Shown here: piece by piece, positions 43,457 through 52,756 of the stretch | Layout of the letters: every line of letters starts with the position of its first letter | How positions within the stretch are numbered: position 1 is the first letter of the stretch | Assembly (NCBI RefSeq): GCF_013031355.1 | Contig: NZ_WPZO01000001.1 | Location: 744,001-808,000 of the forward strand | Reading direction: 5' to 3' | DNA length: 64,000 nucleotides | From: Ruegeria arenilitoris | GTDB lineage: Bacteria > Pseudomonadota > Alphaproteobacteria > Rhodobacterales > Rhodobacteraceae | The notes under the pieces: model-generated | Told to the model about the DNA's origin: nothing | Databases searched by the model: none | What the model saw: the letters and a program-made list of their open reading frames with translations, nothing else | Program-made: the position numbers and the translations under genes

Positions 43457-45618
43457 TGCGGCTCATATCCCAACTTCTGCTGTCAGGCGCCGTTGCCCTG
43501 GCACTGCCAACCGGCGCCCTGGCCCAGAATCAACCTGCCGCCGACCCGGCGCAGGATGCCCAGCAGGAAGATCAGCCCGCCCTGCTGGTAGCAGACGAAA
43601 TTTTCATCACACCCGAGCGCGTACTGGTGGCCGAAGGCAATGTTGAGGCCTTTCAGGGCGACGTCAAAATCACCGCCGACCGCATCACATATGACCGCGA
43701 GAACGGCGCGCTGACGCTCGAAGGTCCGATCCGCATAGACGAGGCCGGGGCGACGACGATTCTGGCGGATTCGGCGGAGCTGGATAGTAGCATTCAGAAC
43801 GGTCTGCTGATCGGCGCCCGGATGGTGTTCGATCAGCAGGTTCAGGTCGCCTCGGTTCAGGCCACCCGCGCGGCGGGCAGATTCACGCAGTTCAGCAAGG
43901 TTTCGGCCACCTCGTGCCATGTCTGCGCCAACGGCAAGCCACCGATCTGGCAGATTCGCGCCCGAAAAGTCACGCATGATCAGCTGGAACGGCAGCTTTA
44001 CTTTGAGGGGGCGCAACTACGGGTGCTGGACGTGCCGGTCTTCTATTTTCCCTACCTGCGACTGCCGGACCCGACGCTGGACCGAGCCACCGGATTTCTG
44101 GTGCCGTCGATCCGGACCACATCGCAGCTGGGAACCGGTGTTCAGGTGCCCTATTTCATCAAGATGGGCGATCACAAAGACCTGACACTGACCCCCTATG
44201 TCTCGTCCAAGACTAAGACCCTTGGGCTGCGCTTTCGGCAGGCGTTCAAAAACGGGCGCATTCAGATTGACGGTGCCTATACCCGCGACGACCTGCAACC
44301 GGACCAGGACCGGGGATATCTGTTCGCCAACGGCTGGTTCAACCTCAATGACGGATACCGGTTCCTGTTCAACCTCCGAACCACATCCGACGATGCCTAT
44401 CTGGCGGATTACGGCCTGCCCGATCTTGACCGGCTGCGCAGCGAGGTCGCCCTTGAGCGGATCAAGCGTGACACCGCGTTCCGCACCAGTTTCATCCACT
44501 ATAAAACGCTGCGCGACAGCGAAAATCAGGATGAAATCCCGTCCCGGATTTTCGACCTGTACTACCAGAAACGCATGTTCCCGACGTCCCTGGGCGGCGA
44601 GGTCCGGCTGAGCTTCATAACACACGCCCATGAACGCACCAGCGACGAGGACATCGTTGGCCGAGATATTGCTCGTGCCACCTTTGATGCGGAATGGCTG
44701 CGCAACTGGACATTCGCAACGGGCCTGCGGGCCGAGGCACGCGTGGGCACGTCGGTTGATACGTTCAACATCCGCCACGACAGCAATTTCCCCGATCAGG
44801 TGACCCGCGCCACCCCCCGCGCAGCGCTGACGCTGCGCTACCCGATGCGCAAGCGGGAAGCCTCCGGCGCGACCCAGATCCTTGAACCGATTGCACAGGT
44901 CGGCTGGACACATGTGACCGACGACGATGTCCCCGACGACGAAAGCACCTTTCAGGAATTCGATCAGGGTAACCTGCTGTCGCTGTCGCGGTTTCCGGCC
45001 CCGGACCAGCGCGAAGACGGCCTGACCGGTGTTATCGGCGTCAACTGGTCGCGCTATTCCGCTGGCAACTGGCGGGCTTTGGCCACGGTCGGCCAGGTCT
45101 TTCGGACCGAAGCGGACCCCAATTTCAACCTGACCTCCGGTTTGCAGGGCACGACCTCGGATCTGCTGCTGGCCGGTCAGATTCAAACCGCAAATGGCTG
45201 GTCGCTGGCCGGGCGCGGCCTGCTGAACGGCGACTTCAGCTTTGCCAAAGCCGAGCTTCGCGCCGCATGGCAGCAAGAGACAATGGGCGTCGCCAGCAGC
45301 TATGTCTGGCAAGAGCCCGATCCGGCCGAAAACGTAGATGATGAGATTTCCGAGATCTGGTTGACCGGACGTTACCGTGTGGATCAGAACTGGAACACAA
45401 CCGCCCTGGCGCGCTATGACCTGAGCGAATCCGAGCCGATCCGCTATGAGCTGGGTGTCACGTATCAGAATGAATGTGTGCAGGTTAACATGAACGTCAG
45501 CAGGCGCTATACCTCATCATCAACTATTGAGCCTTCGACAGAATTCGGGTTTACCGTAGCCCTAACGGGCTATTCCGTTACCAGTGGCGGCCAACAGTAC
45601 AAGAGAAGATGCAGTTGA
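43456..45618 (+). CDS. lptD: LPS-assembly protein LptD
   Basis: A 720-residue outer-membrane beta-barrel that inserts LPS into the outer leaflet. A signal peptide (MRLISQLLLSGAVALALPTG, cleaved after LAQ or so) is followed by the OstA-like N-terminal domain (LLVADEIFITPERVLVAEGNVEAFQGDVKITADRI) and the barrel. Cysteines in SCHVCANG and near the C terminus (NECVQV, KRRCS) are placed to form the plug-to-barrel disulfides. The start is the ATG at 43456; a frame from 43186 overlaps lptG and is not conserved. It overlaps surA by ten bases. Confidence 0.94.
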   Translation: MRLISQLLLSGAVALALPTGALAQNQPAADPAQDAQQEDQPALLVADEIFITPERVLVAEGNVEAFQGDVKITADRITYDRENGALTLEGPIRIDEAGATTILADSAELDSSIQNGLLIGARMVFDQQVQVASVQATRAAGRFTQFSKVSATSCHVCANGKPPIWQIRARKVTHDQLERQLYFEGAQLRVLDVPVFYFPYLRLPDPTLDRATGFLVPSIRTTSQLGTGVQVPYFIKMGDHKDLTLTPYVSSKTKTLGLRFRQAFKNGRIQIDGAYTRDDLQPDQDRGYLFANGWFNLNDGYRFLFNLRTTSDDAYLADYGLPDLDRLRSEVALERIKRDTAFRTSFIHYKTLRDSENQDEIPSRIFDLYYQKRMFPTSLGGEVRLSFITHAHERTSDEDIVGRDIARATFDAEWLRNWTFATGLRAEARVGTSVDTFNIRHDSNFPDQVTRATPRAALTLRYPMRKREASGATQILEPIAQVGWTHVTDDDVPDDESTFQEFDQGNLLSLSRFPAPDQREDGLTGVIGVNWSRYSAGNWRALATVGQVFRTEADPNFNLTSGLQGTTSDLLLAGQIQTANGWSLAGRGLLNGDFSFAKAELRAAWQQETMGVASSYVWQEPDPAENVDDEISEIWLTGRYRVDQNWNTTALARYDLSESEPIRYELGVTYQNECVQVNMNVSRRYTSSSTIEPSTEFGFTVALTGYSVTSGGQQYKRRCS

Positions 45619-46862
45619 TTTCAGGTTTCTCCAGTTTCCTTCGCTCCGGTTGGCTAAAACCGGTCGCCCCTGTGCTGGTCGGGGCAATGCTGGCCATGGC
45701 ATCGCCTCAGGCCGATGCGCAAAGCCTGTTTTCGCCGGCGATCAAGGTCAATCAGGATGTCATCACCTGGTACGAGCTGGGCCAGCGGCAACAATTCCTG
45801 ACCGCTCTGGGTGCGCCCGGTGCGTCTGAGGACGAAGTACGCAAGGCCTTGATCGATGACCGGCTGCGGAAGCAGGTCATGCGCGAGGCGGGAATTCAGG
45901 CCGCACCCGAAGACGTTCAGGCGGGCATCGACCAATTTGCGGCGCGTGGGCAATTGTCGTCTGATGAGTTCCTGCAATTGCTGGCCGACCAGGGCGTTAG
46001 CCGCGAGACCGTTCGCGATTTCGTCGCCGACCAGATTACGTGGCGCGACTACGTCAGCTCGCGCTTCCTGTCGCAGGCACGCCCGACCGCTGACGAGATC
46101 AACCGCGCACTGGGACAAACCGACAGCGGCGGCCTTCAGGTGCTGTTGTCCGAAATTATCATACCGGTGAACCAGCAGACCGTGGCACAGGCCGAGCTGC
46201 TGGCAGAAGAGATTTCCGCGCTGGAAGGTTTTGACTCGTTTTCAGCGGCGGCTACTCAGTATTCGGCGGCCGCCACGCGCGAAAATGGCGGGCGGCTGGA
46301 CTGGTTGAACCTCTCGAGCCTGCCACCGGCCCTGCAACCGGTGATCATCGGTCTGAAGAACGGCGACATCACCCAACCGCTGAGCCTGCCCAACGCCATC
46401 GCCCTGTTCCAGATGCGCGGCCTGCGCGAGGTTGCAACAGGCGCCACCCGTTATTCCGAGATCGACTACGCGATCTACAACATGCCCGGCGGCCGCAGCG
46501 CCGACACCCTGGCCAAAGCCGCCCAGCTGAGGGAAGAGGTCGACACCTGCGATGACCTATATGGCATTGCCAAGGATCAGCCGGCCGAAGTGCTGCAGCG
46601 TATTCAGGCCAGCCCCGGAGAGATTCCCCGCGACGTGGCGTTGGAGCTCGCCAAGCTGGACCTGAACGAGGTGTCCACGGCACTGACCCGAAACAACGGC
46701 CAGACGCTGATGTTCCTGATGCTGTGCACCCGCACCCGCGATCTGGGAGAAGAAACCTCGCGTACGGACGTGGCCAACGCACTGACCCAGCAACGGCTCG
46801 AGGCTTTTTCCGATAGCCTGCTGGCGCAACTGCGCGCCGAAGCAATTATCGTCGAGCAATGA
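45609..46862 (+). CDS. surA: SurA-like periplasmic peptidylprolyl isomerase
   Basis: A 417-residue periplasmic chaperone. A signal peptide (to about residue 38, SPQADAQ) precedes a SurA N-domain (VNQDVITWYELGQRQQFLTALG through ALIDDRLRKQVMREAGI) and a parvulin-type PPIase domain (about 175-275, VLLSEIIIPVN, FDSFSAAATQYSAA, GGRLDWLNLSSLPP). A divergent C-terminal segment follows. SurA folds outer-membrane proteins including LptD, which fits the gene order. It overlaps lptD and pdxA. Confidence 0.9.
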   Translation: MQLISGFSSFLRSGWLKPVAPVLVGAMLAMASPQADAQSLFSPAIKVNQDVITWYELGQRQQFLTALGAPGASEDEVRKALIDDRLRKQVMREAGIQAAPEDVQAGIDQFAARGQLSSDEFLQLLADQGVSRETVRDFVADQITWRDYVSSRFLSQARPTADEINRALGQTDSGGLQVLLSEIIIPVNQQTVAQAELLAEEISALEGFDSFSAAATQYSAAATRENGGRLDWLNLSSLPPALQPVIIGLKNGDITQPLSLPNAIALFQMRGLREVATGATRYSEIDYAIYNMPGGRSADTLAKAAQLREEVDTCDDLYGIAKDQPAEVLQRIQASPGEIPRDVALELAKLDLNEVSTALTRNNGQTLMFLMLCTRTRDLGEETSRTDVANALTQQRLEAFSDSLLAQLRAEAIIVEQ

Positions 46863-47824
46863 CGGCTCCGATCGCGCTCAGCTGCGGAGATCCGGCCGGG
46901 ATAGGACCGGAAATTGCGGCCAAGGCGTGGTCGGACCTGCGCGACGCCTGCCCGTTTTTCTTTATCGGTGATACCGCCCATCTGCCGACCGGCACACCGG
47001 TTGCGCGCATCTCGCACCCGTCCGAGGTTGCTGGTGCCTGCGCCACCGCCTTGCCCGTTCTGCATCTGAAATTCCCGGCCCCCAATGTTCCGGGTCGGCC
47101 AGACCCGGCCAATGCGCCCTATGTCATTGACGCGATCGAACAGGGTGTCTCACTGGTCCAATCCGGCGCTGCGTCGGCTTTGTGTACCGCTCCCATACAT
47201 AAGAAAGCCCTGATCGACGGGGCCGGGTTTGCCTATCCCGGCCATACCGAATTTCTCGCCGCCCTTGCGGATCGCAAACGGGTGGTGATGATGCTGGCCT
47301 CCGATCAATTGCGCGTGGTGCCCGCGACCATCCACATCCCCCTTTCGCAGGTGCCCTCAGCCCTGACGCCGGACCTGCTGCGCGAGACGATCTCTATCAC
47401 CGCAGAAGGCCTGCGCCGCCAGTTCGGCATCGCTCATCCCCGCATCGCCATTGCGGGCCTGAACCCTCATGCGGGCGAAGGCGGCAAGATGGGGCGGGAA
47501 GAGCTGGACTGGATCGCCCCGCTGATCGACGATCTGCCCACCGACGGCTATACGGTCACCGGGCCCCATCCCGCGGACACGATGTTCCACGCCGCCGCCC
47601 GCGCGCACTATGACGCGGCCATAGCGATGTACCACGATCAGGCGCTGATCCCGATCAAGACGCTGGATTTCGACCGCGGTGTGAACGTGACGCTGGGCCT
47701 GCCCTTCATCCGTACCTCGCCTGATCACGGCACCGCGCTGGATATCGCGGGCAAGGGCAACGCAACCCCCACCAGCCTGATCGAAGCCCTGAAACTGGCG
47801 CAACGCATGGCACATAGCTCTTGA
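46859..47824 (+). CDS. pdxA: 4-hydroxythreonine-4-phosphate dehydrogenase
   Basis: A 321-residue NAD-dependent, metal-dependent enzyme of pyridoxal phosphate synthesis. Typical blocks are [99 protein letters not shown]. The metal-binding histidines lie in GHTE, the HAAAR stretch and MYHDQ. It overlaps surA by four bases. The surA-pdxA-ksgA order is the usual one in proteobacteria. Confidence 0.95.
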   Translation: MTAPIALSCGDPAGIGPEIAAKAWSDLRDACPFFFIGDTAHLPTGTPVARISHPSEVAGACATALPVLHLKFPAPNVPGRPDPANAPYVIDAIEQGVSLVQSGAASALCTAPIHKKALIDGAGFAYPGHTEFLAALADRKRVVMMLASDQLRVVPATIHIPLSQVPSALTPDLLRETISITAEGLRRQFGIAHPRIAIAGLNPHAGEGGKMGREELDWIAPLIDDLPTDGYTVTGPHPADTMFHAAARAHYDAAIAMYHDQALIPIKTLDFDRGVNVTLGLPFIRTSPDHGTALDIAGKGNATPTSLIEALKLAQRMAHSS

Positions 47825-47827
47825 TCC

Positions 47828-47859
47828 TTCCTCTGGCCCCAAATATCCCCGCCGGAGGC
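47828..47859 (-). repeat. extragenic hairpin repeat, copy D (partial)
   Basis: Read on the minus strand: TGCCTCCGGCGGGGATATTTGGGGCCAGAGG. It shares the second hairpin, AT stretch and GGCCAG of copies A and B. It is the only copy between tandem genes (pdxA and ksgA). A run of A follows on the plus strand. Confidence 0.6.
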
Positions 47860-47909
47860 AAAAAAATCTCTGGCGCATGCCCCTCACTCCGCGCCACGGT
47901 AACCGGACC

Positions 47910-48752
47910 ATGAACGCAATCGACAATCTTCCCCCTCTGCGAGAGGTCATCGCGACACACCAGCTCTCGGCGCGCAAGTCGCTGGGCCAGAACTTCCTGC
48001 TGGACCTGAACCTGACCGCCAAGATCGCGCGCCAGGCCGGAGACCTCACCGACTGCGATGTTCTGGAAATCGGCCCCGGCCCTGGTGGTCTGACCCGCGG
48101 GCTGCTGTCCGAAGGCGCGCGCAAGGTTGTGGCCGTCGAAAAAGACACTCGCTGCATCGCCGCCCTGAACGACATCACAGCCGCCTACCCCGGTCGGCTT
48201 GAGGTGATCAACGGCGACGCGCTGGAAATCGACCCGCTGGCGCACCTGACCCCGCCGATCCGTATCGCAGCCAACCTGCCCTACAATGTCGGTACTGAGC
48301 TTCTGGTCCGCTGGCTGACCCCGCCCGAGTGGCCGCCCTTCTGGCAAAGCCTGACCCTGATGTTCCAGCGCGAAGTGGCCGAGCGTATCGTCGCCCAACC
48401 CGGCAGCAAGGCCTATGGCCGCCTCGCCATCCTTGCCCAATGGCGGGCCGAGGCGCGCATTGCCATGTCCCTGCCGCCCGGCGCCTTCACGCCGCCGCCC
48501 AAGGTGTCCAGCGCAGTGGTCCATCTGACTGCCCTGCCCGAACCCCGCTATCCCGCAGACGCCGCGACTCTGTCGCGCGTTGTGGCTGCCGCCTTCAACC
48601 AGCGCCGCAAAATGTTGCGCGCCTCATTGAAAGGCGTTGCGCCGGATATCGAAGATCGTCTGCTGGCGGCAGGCATCCAGCCCACGGAACGAGCTGAGCA
48701 GGTCCCGCTCGAGGCGTTCTGCGCGTTGGCCCGCGAAGTGAAAAAAGGTTGA
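47910..48752 (+). CDS. ksgA: 16S rRNA (adenine(1518)-N(6)/adenine(1519)-N(6))-dimethyltransferase
   Basis: A 280-residue SAM-dependent enzyme that dimethylates two adenines near the 3' end of 16S rRNA. The N terminus holds [24 protein letters not shown] motif [16 protein letters not shown], and the catalytic NLPYNV near residue 129. [10 protein letters not shown] and [14 protein letters not shown] are the C-terminal family motifs. The start at 47910 ([10 protein letters not shown]) is chosen over 47877, since the upstream extension is not conserved. A bidirectional terminator follows. Confidence 0.95.
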   Translation: MNAIDNLPPLREVIATHQLSARKSLGQNFLLDLNLTAKIARQAGDLTDCDVLEIGPGPGGLTRGLLSEGARKVVAVEKDTRCIAALNDITAAYPGRLEVINGDALEIDPLAHLTPPIRIAANLPYNVGTELLVRWLTPPEWPPFWQSLTLMFQREVAERIVAQPGSKAYGRLAILAQWRAEARIAMSLPPGAFTPPPKVSSAVVHLTALPEPRYPADAATLSRVVAAAFNQRRKMLRASLKGVAPDIEDRLLAAGIQPTERAEQVPLEAFCALAREVKKG

Positions 48753-48756
48753 ACGC

Positions 48757-48786
48757 AAAAAAGCCCCGGAGTTTCCGGGGCTTTTG
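48757..48786. terminator. bidirectional intrinsic terminator (ksgA / DUF4167)
   Basis: AAAAAAGCCCCGGA, GTT loop, TCCGGGGCTTTT. It lies 4 bases past the ksgA stop and 19 bases past the DUF4167 stop, between two convergent genes, and has U-tracts in both directions. Confidence 0.9.
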
Positions 48787-48804
48787 CAATTTCTGTACAA
48801 GCGT

Positions 48805-49389
48805 TTACTCAGCTGCTTCCGGAGCATCCCCATCCGTCTTGGGTGCATCCTCGGTAGGCGCTGCCTTGGGCTTACGTGCCCGTGGCTTACGCGCTGGTTT
48901 TTCCTTTTTCTCGGGCGCCGGGGCCGGAGCCGGCTCGGACCCTTTGCTTTCCGGCGTCTCGACCAAACCGCTTTCGGGTGCGGCCTCGGGCGTGCCGAAA
49001 TCCATCACGTCGGGCTGCGGCGCATCGGCCGGGTCGGCTTGGCGGGCGGCTTCACGCTCCTGACGCTCGGCGCGTTCACGGTCACGTTCGGCCTGGCGTT
49101 CACGATTCTGGCGCTCCTGCTCTTCGCGGCGCGCTTCGATCTCGCGCTGCGCTTCGCTCAGAAGGCGCAGGTAGTGCTCGGCGTGCTGCTGAAAGTTCTC
49201 GGCAGCCACGCGGTCGTTCGACAGCTGGGCATCGCGCGCCAACTGGTTGTACTTATCAATGATCTGCTGGGGCGTACCGCGCACCTTGCCTTCGGGACCC
49301 GAGCTGTCAAAAACCCGGTTAACAACATTGCCGCCAGAAGGACGATTGCGGTTATTCTTGGCCCGCGAGCGGGATTTGGAAGATCTCAT
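48805..49389 (-). CDS. DUF4167 domain protein
   Basis: A 194-residue protein. The N-terminal 80 residues form the DUF4167 domain: basic start KSRSRAKNNRNRPSGGNVVNRVFDSSGPEGKVRGTPQQIIDKYNQLARDAQLSNDRVAAENFQQHAEHYLRLL. A long Glu/Arg-rich coiled-coil stretch (about 80-118) and a Pro/Ala/Lys-rich disordered tail follow. The family is restricted to alphaproteobacteria, a useful taxonomic marker. Function is not known; the N-terminal charge suggests RNA or ribosome binding. Its promoter should lie in the 243-base gap upstream. Confidence 0.9.
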   Translation of the reverse strand: MRSSKSRSRAKNNRNRPSGGNVVNRVFDSSGPEGKVRGTPQQIIDKYNQLARDAQLSNDRVAAENFQQHAEHYLRLLSEAQREIEARREEQERQNRERQAERDRERAERQEREAARQADPADAPQPDVMDFGTPEAAPESGLVETPESKGSEPAPAPAPEKKEKPARKPRARKPKAAPTEDAPKTDGDAPEAAE

Positions 49390-49632
49390 CTTACTTTACG
49401 TCAGCCTTGTCATTCGGTGCCGATCAAGTCGCGTCCTGCACTGCTCAATGGCTTTAGCCGTCACGCGATGTCGACTTTTTTGGGCTTGGCGTCAGGGGCC
49501 CGCTGAGACAGCGTCAACCTCTCCGACTGACTCTGAGTAAGCATGTCCAGCGCGCGCAGACAAGAGCTTTGTCCAAAAATTCGCAGCTTTTTTACATTAA
49601 TCGGCGCTTTTTAGCCTCACCCAACGCCGCAA

Positions 49633-50475
49633 TTACGGCATTCTGGCCAGAACGACACGGTCGCGGCTGTCCAGATCGGGAATGATCCGCGTTTCGACCA
49701 GGCCTGCGGCTTGGAACAGGGATGCGACGCTTTTGCCCTGCGTCGGACCAATTTCAACCAGGATCCGCCCGCCCGGAATCAGGAAATCCGGCGCCGAGGC
49801 CGCGATATGGCGGTACGCGCCAAGCCCGTCGCCCTCGTCCGTCAGCGCCATGCGCGGCTCGTGCTCGCGCACTTCGGGGGACAGCTCTTCCATTTCTGAC
49901 AGCGAAATATAGGGCGGATTTGAAACGATCAGGTCAAATTCGCCTTCGATGCCTTCGAACCAGTCCGAGCGCAAAATCTCGACCCGCTCCTGCACCTGAT
50001 GCTGCACCGCGTTGGCGCTGGCTTGCAGGCAGGCGGATTCGCTCAGATCCGCGCCTACGCCCGAAGCACTGGTGCGCTCGGCCAGCAACGTGATCAGGAT
50101 ACAGCCGGACCCCGTGCCCAGGTCCAACACATGGTCAAATGGTTCGCTTAGCGCCGCCTCGATCAGGGTCTCGGTTTCGGGCCGCGGGTCCAGCACGTCG
50201 CGGCTGACCCGGAACTGGCGGCCGTAGAATTCGCGCTCACCCAACAGATGAGAAACCGGCACCCGGATAGCTCGCAGCGAGATCAATTGGTCATAGCGTT
50301 CGGCGATTTCGGGCGAGAGCTCCTCGGGGGCGATCAATGTGACCCGGCTGGCCTCGATCCGCGCGGCATGGGCCAGCAATATCCGCGCATCCCGTGCCGG
50401 ATCGGCCACCCCAGCGGCCCGTAGGCGTGCGGTGGCGGCGACCATCGCCTGCGCTGCTGTCAACGCCGCAATCAC
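49633..50475 (-). CDS. prmC: release factor glutamine methyltransferase
   Basis: A 280-residue enzyme that methylates the glutamine of the GGQ motif in RF1 and RF2. The SAM site is [19 protein letters not shown] near residue 116 and the substrate motif SNPPYIS near 184. The N-terminal helical domain includes [17 protein letters not shown] and [11 protein letters not shown], typical for PrmC. It overlaps prfA by four bases, so enzyme and substrate are co-translated. Confidence 0.94.
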   Translation of the reverse strand: MIAALTAAQAMVAATARLRAAGVADPARDARILLAHAARIEASRVTLIAPEELSPEIAERYDQLISLRAIRVPVSHLLGEREFYGRQFRVSRDVLDPRPETETLIEAALSEPFDHVLDLGTGSGCILITLLAERTSASGVGADLSESACLQASANAVQHQVQERVEILRSDWFEGIEGEFDLIVSNPPYISLSEMEELSPEVREHEPRMALTDEGDGLGAYRHIAASAPDFLIPGGRILVEIGPTQGKSVASLFQAAGLVETRIIPDLDSRDRVVLARMP

Positions 50476-51527
50476 AGCGCCATCTCCGCCAGCAGGCGCG
50501 CCTGGTCATCGGCGGTCAGCGCGTCGATCACTTCGTCCAGATCGCCCTGCATCACCTGATCCAGCTTATACAGCGTCAGGTTGATGCGGTGATCCGTCAT
50601 GCGACCCTGCGGGAAGTTATAGGTTCTGATCCGCTCGGACCGGTCGCCCGACCCCACCTGACTGGCGCGATCAGCCGAGCGTTCACTATCGATCCGCTGG
50701 CGTTCCATATCGTACAGGCGCGTTTTCAGAACCTGCATCGCAATCTCGCGGTTGCGGTGCTGCGATTTCTCAGAGCTGGTCACGACCAAACCCGTCGGAA
50801 GGTGCGTGATCCGCACCGCCGAGTCGGTGGTGTTCACGTGCTGCCCGCCCGCGCCGGAACTGCGCATGGTGTCGATGCGGATGTCATTGGCATCGATCTG
50901 AATGTCCACATCCTCGGCCTCGGGCAGAACCGCCACGGTCGCTGCCGACGTATGAATGCGCCCGCCGCTTTCGGTTTCGGGCACACGCTGCACGCGATGA
51001 ACGCCAGATTCGTACTTCATGCGGGCAAAGACATTGTCACCCTTGATATGGGCAACGACTTCCTTGATCCCGCCCAAATCCGAGGCCTGTTCCTCGATGA
51101 TCTCAAACTGCCAGCCGCGCCCTTCAGCGTAACGTTGGTACATGCGCAGCAAGTCGCCTGCGAACAGGGCCGCCTCATCCCCCCCGGTGCCCGGACGGAT
51201 TTCCAGCATCGCGGGCCGGGCGTCGGCCTCATCCCGGGGCAGCAGCGCCAGTTGCAGGGCGTGTTCCGCCTGGGGGATACGGGCTTGCAGGTCGGGAATT
51301 TCCTCCTCGGCCAGTTCTTTCATGTCAGGGTCGGCCAGCATCACCTCGGCCTCGGCCAGATCGGCGACCAGCTGCCGCCACGCCATGATCTGATCAACCA
51401 CCGGCTTGAGATCCGAGTATTCCTTGGCCAAAGCCGCAATATCTCCGCCCGAGGCGCCATCGGCCATGGCAGCTTCGAGGTACTGGAATCGCTGGGTTAT
51501 CTGTTCAAGGCGTTCTTCGGGGATCAT
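50472..51527 (-). CDS. prfA: peptide chain release factor 1
   Basis: A 351-residue RF1 that reads UAA and UAG. The peptidyl-tRNA hydrolysis motif appears as [17 protein letters not shown] near residue 225. [27 protein letters not shown] lies in domain 2. The start is the ATG at 51527 ([14 protein letters not shown]); a TTG six codons earlier is in frame but has no homologue support. It is divergent from the small secreted protein gene, with about 60 bases between the starts. Confidence 0.95.
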   Translation of the reverse strand: MIPEERLEQITQRFQYLEAAMADGASGGDIAALAKEYSDLKPVVDQIMAWRQLVADLAEAEVMLADPDMKELAEEEIPDLQARIPQAEHALQLALLPRDEADARPAMLEIRPGTGGDEAALFAGDLLRMYQRYAEGRGWQFEIIEEQASDLGGIKEVVAHIKGDNVFARMKYESGVHRVQRVPETESGGRIHTSAATVAVLPEAEDVDIQIDANDIRIDTMRSSGAGGQHVNTTDSAVRITHLPTGLVVTSSEKSQHRNREIAMQVLKTRLYDMERQRIDSERSADRASQVGSGDRSERIRTYNFPQGRMTDHRINLTLYKLDQVMQGDLDEVIDALTADDQARLLAEMAL

Positions 51528-51590
51528 CCGCGCGGTGTCTATCAATCCGAAGCTTTGGTCAAGGGCCGTCGCTGTGCTATGCTGACGCGT

Positions 51591-51881
51591 ATGACACGTT
51601 TAGCGCTTGTATTTCTGCTGTGCGCGCCCCCTGCCCTGGCCGATGTTGTCGGCCCCAAGGGCAAGGTTCAAGACTGTTATTGCACCGATAAATCAGGATC
51701 GCGCATAGAACTGGGCGAGATGATCTGCCTGCAGGTCGATGGACGCATGTTCACCGCCCAATGCCAGATGTCCCTGAATGTGCCCATGTGGCGTGAAGTG
51801 CAGGAGGGGTGTTTGTCGTCAAGCCTGCGGAAAATGTCCGAACCGCCCATGCCTATGGCAACCCCTAACGCAGCGCTCTGA
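51591..51881 (+). CDS. small cysteine-rich secreted protein
   Basis: A 96-residue protein with a clear signal peptide ([17 protein letters not shown], cleavage before DVV). The mature part holds five cysteines: DCYC near residue 27, MIC near 44, QC near 58 and EGC near 74. The spacing suggests disulfides or metal binding in the periplasm. An ATG at 51579 gives a slightly longer form. No known family is recognised. It is divergent from prfA and faces the DUF6404-like gene, whose stop is four bases away. Confidence 0.65.
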   Translation: MTRLALVFLLCAPPALADVVGPKGKVQDCYCTDKSGSRIELGEMICLQVDGRMFTAQCQMSLNVPMWREVQEGCLSSSLRKMSEPPMPMATPNAAL

Positions 51882-51885
51882 CAGC

Positions 51886-52236
51886 TCAAAGATCCTCCCA
51901 GTTACTCAACCCCACCTTTTTACCCTGATGGATCACTGCTCCCGTCAAGAAGCTGCCCCAAGTCAAACTTCCTAATGTTGCGATAACGATCAAATTGCCA
52001 AAGTTGGCATCAGGGTTAAGCGCTTTCAGGCCCAGAATAAGGAATCCAAAGGCCACAAAAGACAACAAAGCCAGCCGGAGCGTCCCAGCAAGAAAAGTTC
52101 CATAGGGCAGCGGCTTGGGTTTGGTGCCCAAAAATTTAAACAAGCGGAGTTCGATGGGCAATCTGTCGGCTTTCCAAAGCCCTGTTCGATGCAATTCAGC
52201 GGCAGCCCGGTTTAGTTTGGTTTCATACTCGTCCAT
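51886..52236 (-). CDS. DUF6404-like small membrane protein
   Basis: A 116-residue protein with an N-terminal helix (YETKLNRAAAELHRTGLWKADRLPIELRLFKFLGTKPKPLPYG) and two hydrophobic helices (about 55-75 and 85-105). The AAxELxxTGLW...P...L...FLG..P.P pattern resembles the DUF6404 family from memory. Function unknown. The start at 52236 (MDEYETK) follows a G-rich stretch; a GTG four codons upstream is possible. It is followed by the convergent small secreted protein gene. Confidence 0.6.
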   Translation of the reverse strand: MDEYETKLNRAAAELHRTGLWKADRLPIELRLFKFLGTKPKPLPYGTFLAGTLRLALLSFVAFGFLILGLKALNPDANFGNLIVIATLGSLTWGSFLTGAVIHQGKKVGLSNWEDL

Positions 52237-52279
52237 TTTGCCCCCCACCCCACGCCATTCGATTGCTATGCACGAAAGC

Positions 52280-52693
52280 TCAGCCTTGGTCCTGCAACTG
52301 TTTCAACCACCCATCGACCCGGGCTTTGTTCACGCCAAAATCTTTCCGCCCGAACCTCAGGCGGGCGTGAATGCGAAGTGTATCTCCGTCCTGCTGAACA
52401 GTTGTGTAATCAGGAAAACCGATCACCCTGGTGCGGGTGATATAGGTGACCATCCCCTCATCCACCGATCCGGCCAGCACCGTGGTGCGTGGCGTCCATC
52501 TTGCAATGGCGTCCAGCCGGGTCAAACCATCCGGCCCGATTTCAATCACCCGAAGGACTCCGCCCTGCATGTCGAGATCGGCCTCGACAACGGGTGCAAC
52601 ATGCCAAATCCCGGGATCGGCTGGGGCCAAACGAATATAGGCACCCACTAGCACCACCAGACCAACGATCAGCCAAAACACCGTTTTCTTCAT
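52280..52693 (-). CDS. DUF1499 family protein
   Basis: A 137-residue protein with one N-terminal hydrophobic segment (FWLIVGLVVLVGAYIRL) that may anchor it to the membrane or act as a signal. The rest follows the DUF1499 pattern: TRLDAIARWTPRTTVLAGSVDEGMVTYITRTRVIGFPDYTTVQQDGDTLRIHARLRFGRKDFGVNKARVDGWLKQL. Function is unknown. It lies between the DUF6404-like gene and the first ureohydrolase, all on the minus strand. Confidence 0.8.
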   Translation of the reverse strand: MKKTVFWLIVGLVVLVGAYIRLAPADPGIWHVAPVVEADLDMQGGVLRVIEIGPDGLTRLDAIARWTPRTTVLAGSVDEGMVTYITRTRVIGFPDYTTVQQDGDTLRIHARLRFGRKDFGVNKARVDGWLKQLQDQG

Positions 52694-52756
52694 CCCGAAA
52701 CCGTTCTTTTGACAAACATTATTCGCAAAAGCGCATCGGGCAAGATGCCGATCCCC

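Noticed and set aside
44017..45312. A 431-codon minus-strand frame within lptD
   Set aside because: Shadow frame; lptD is supported by signal peptide, OstA domain and cysteines.
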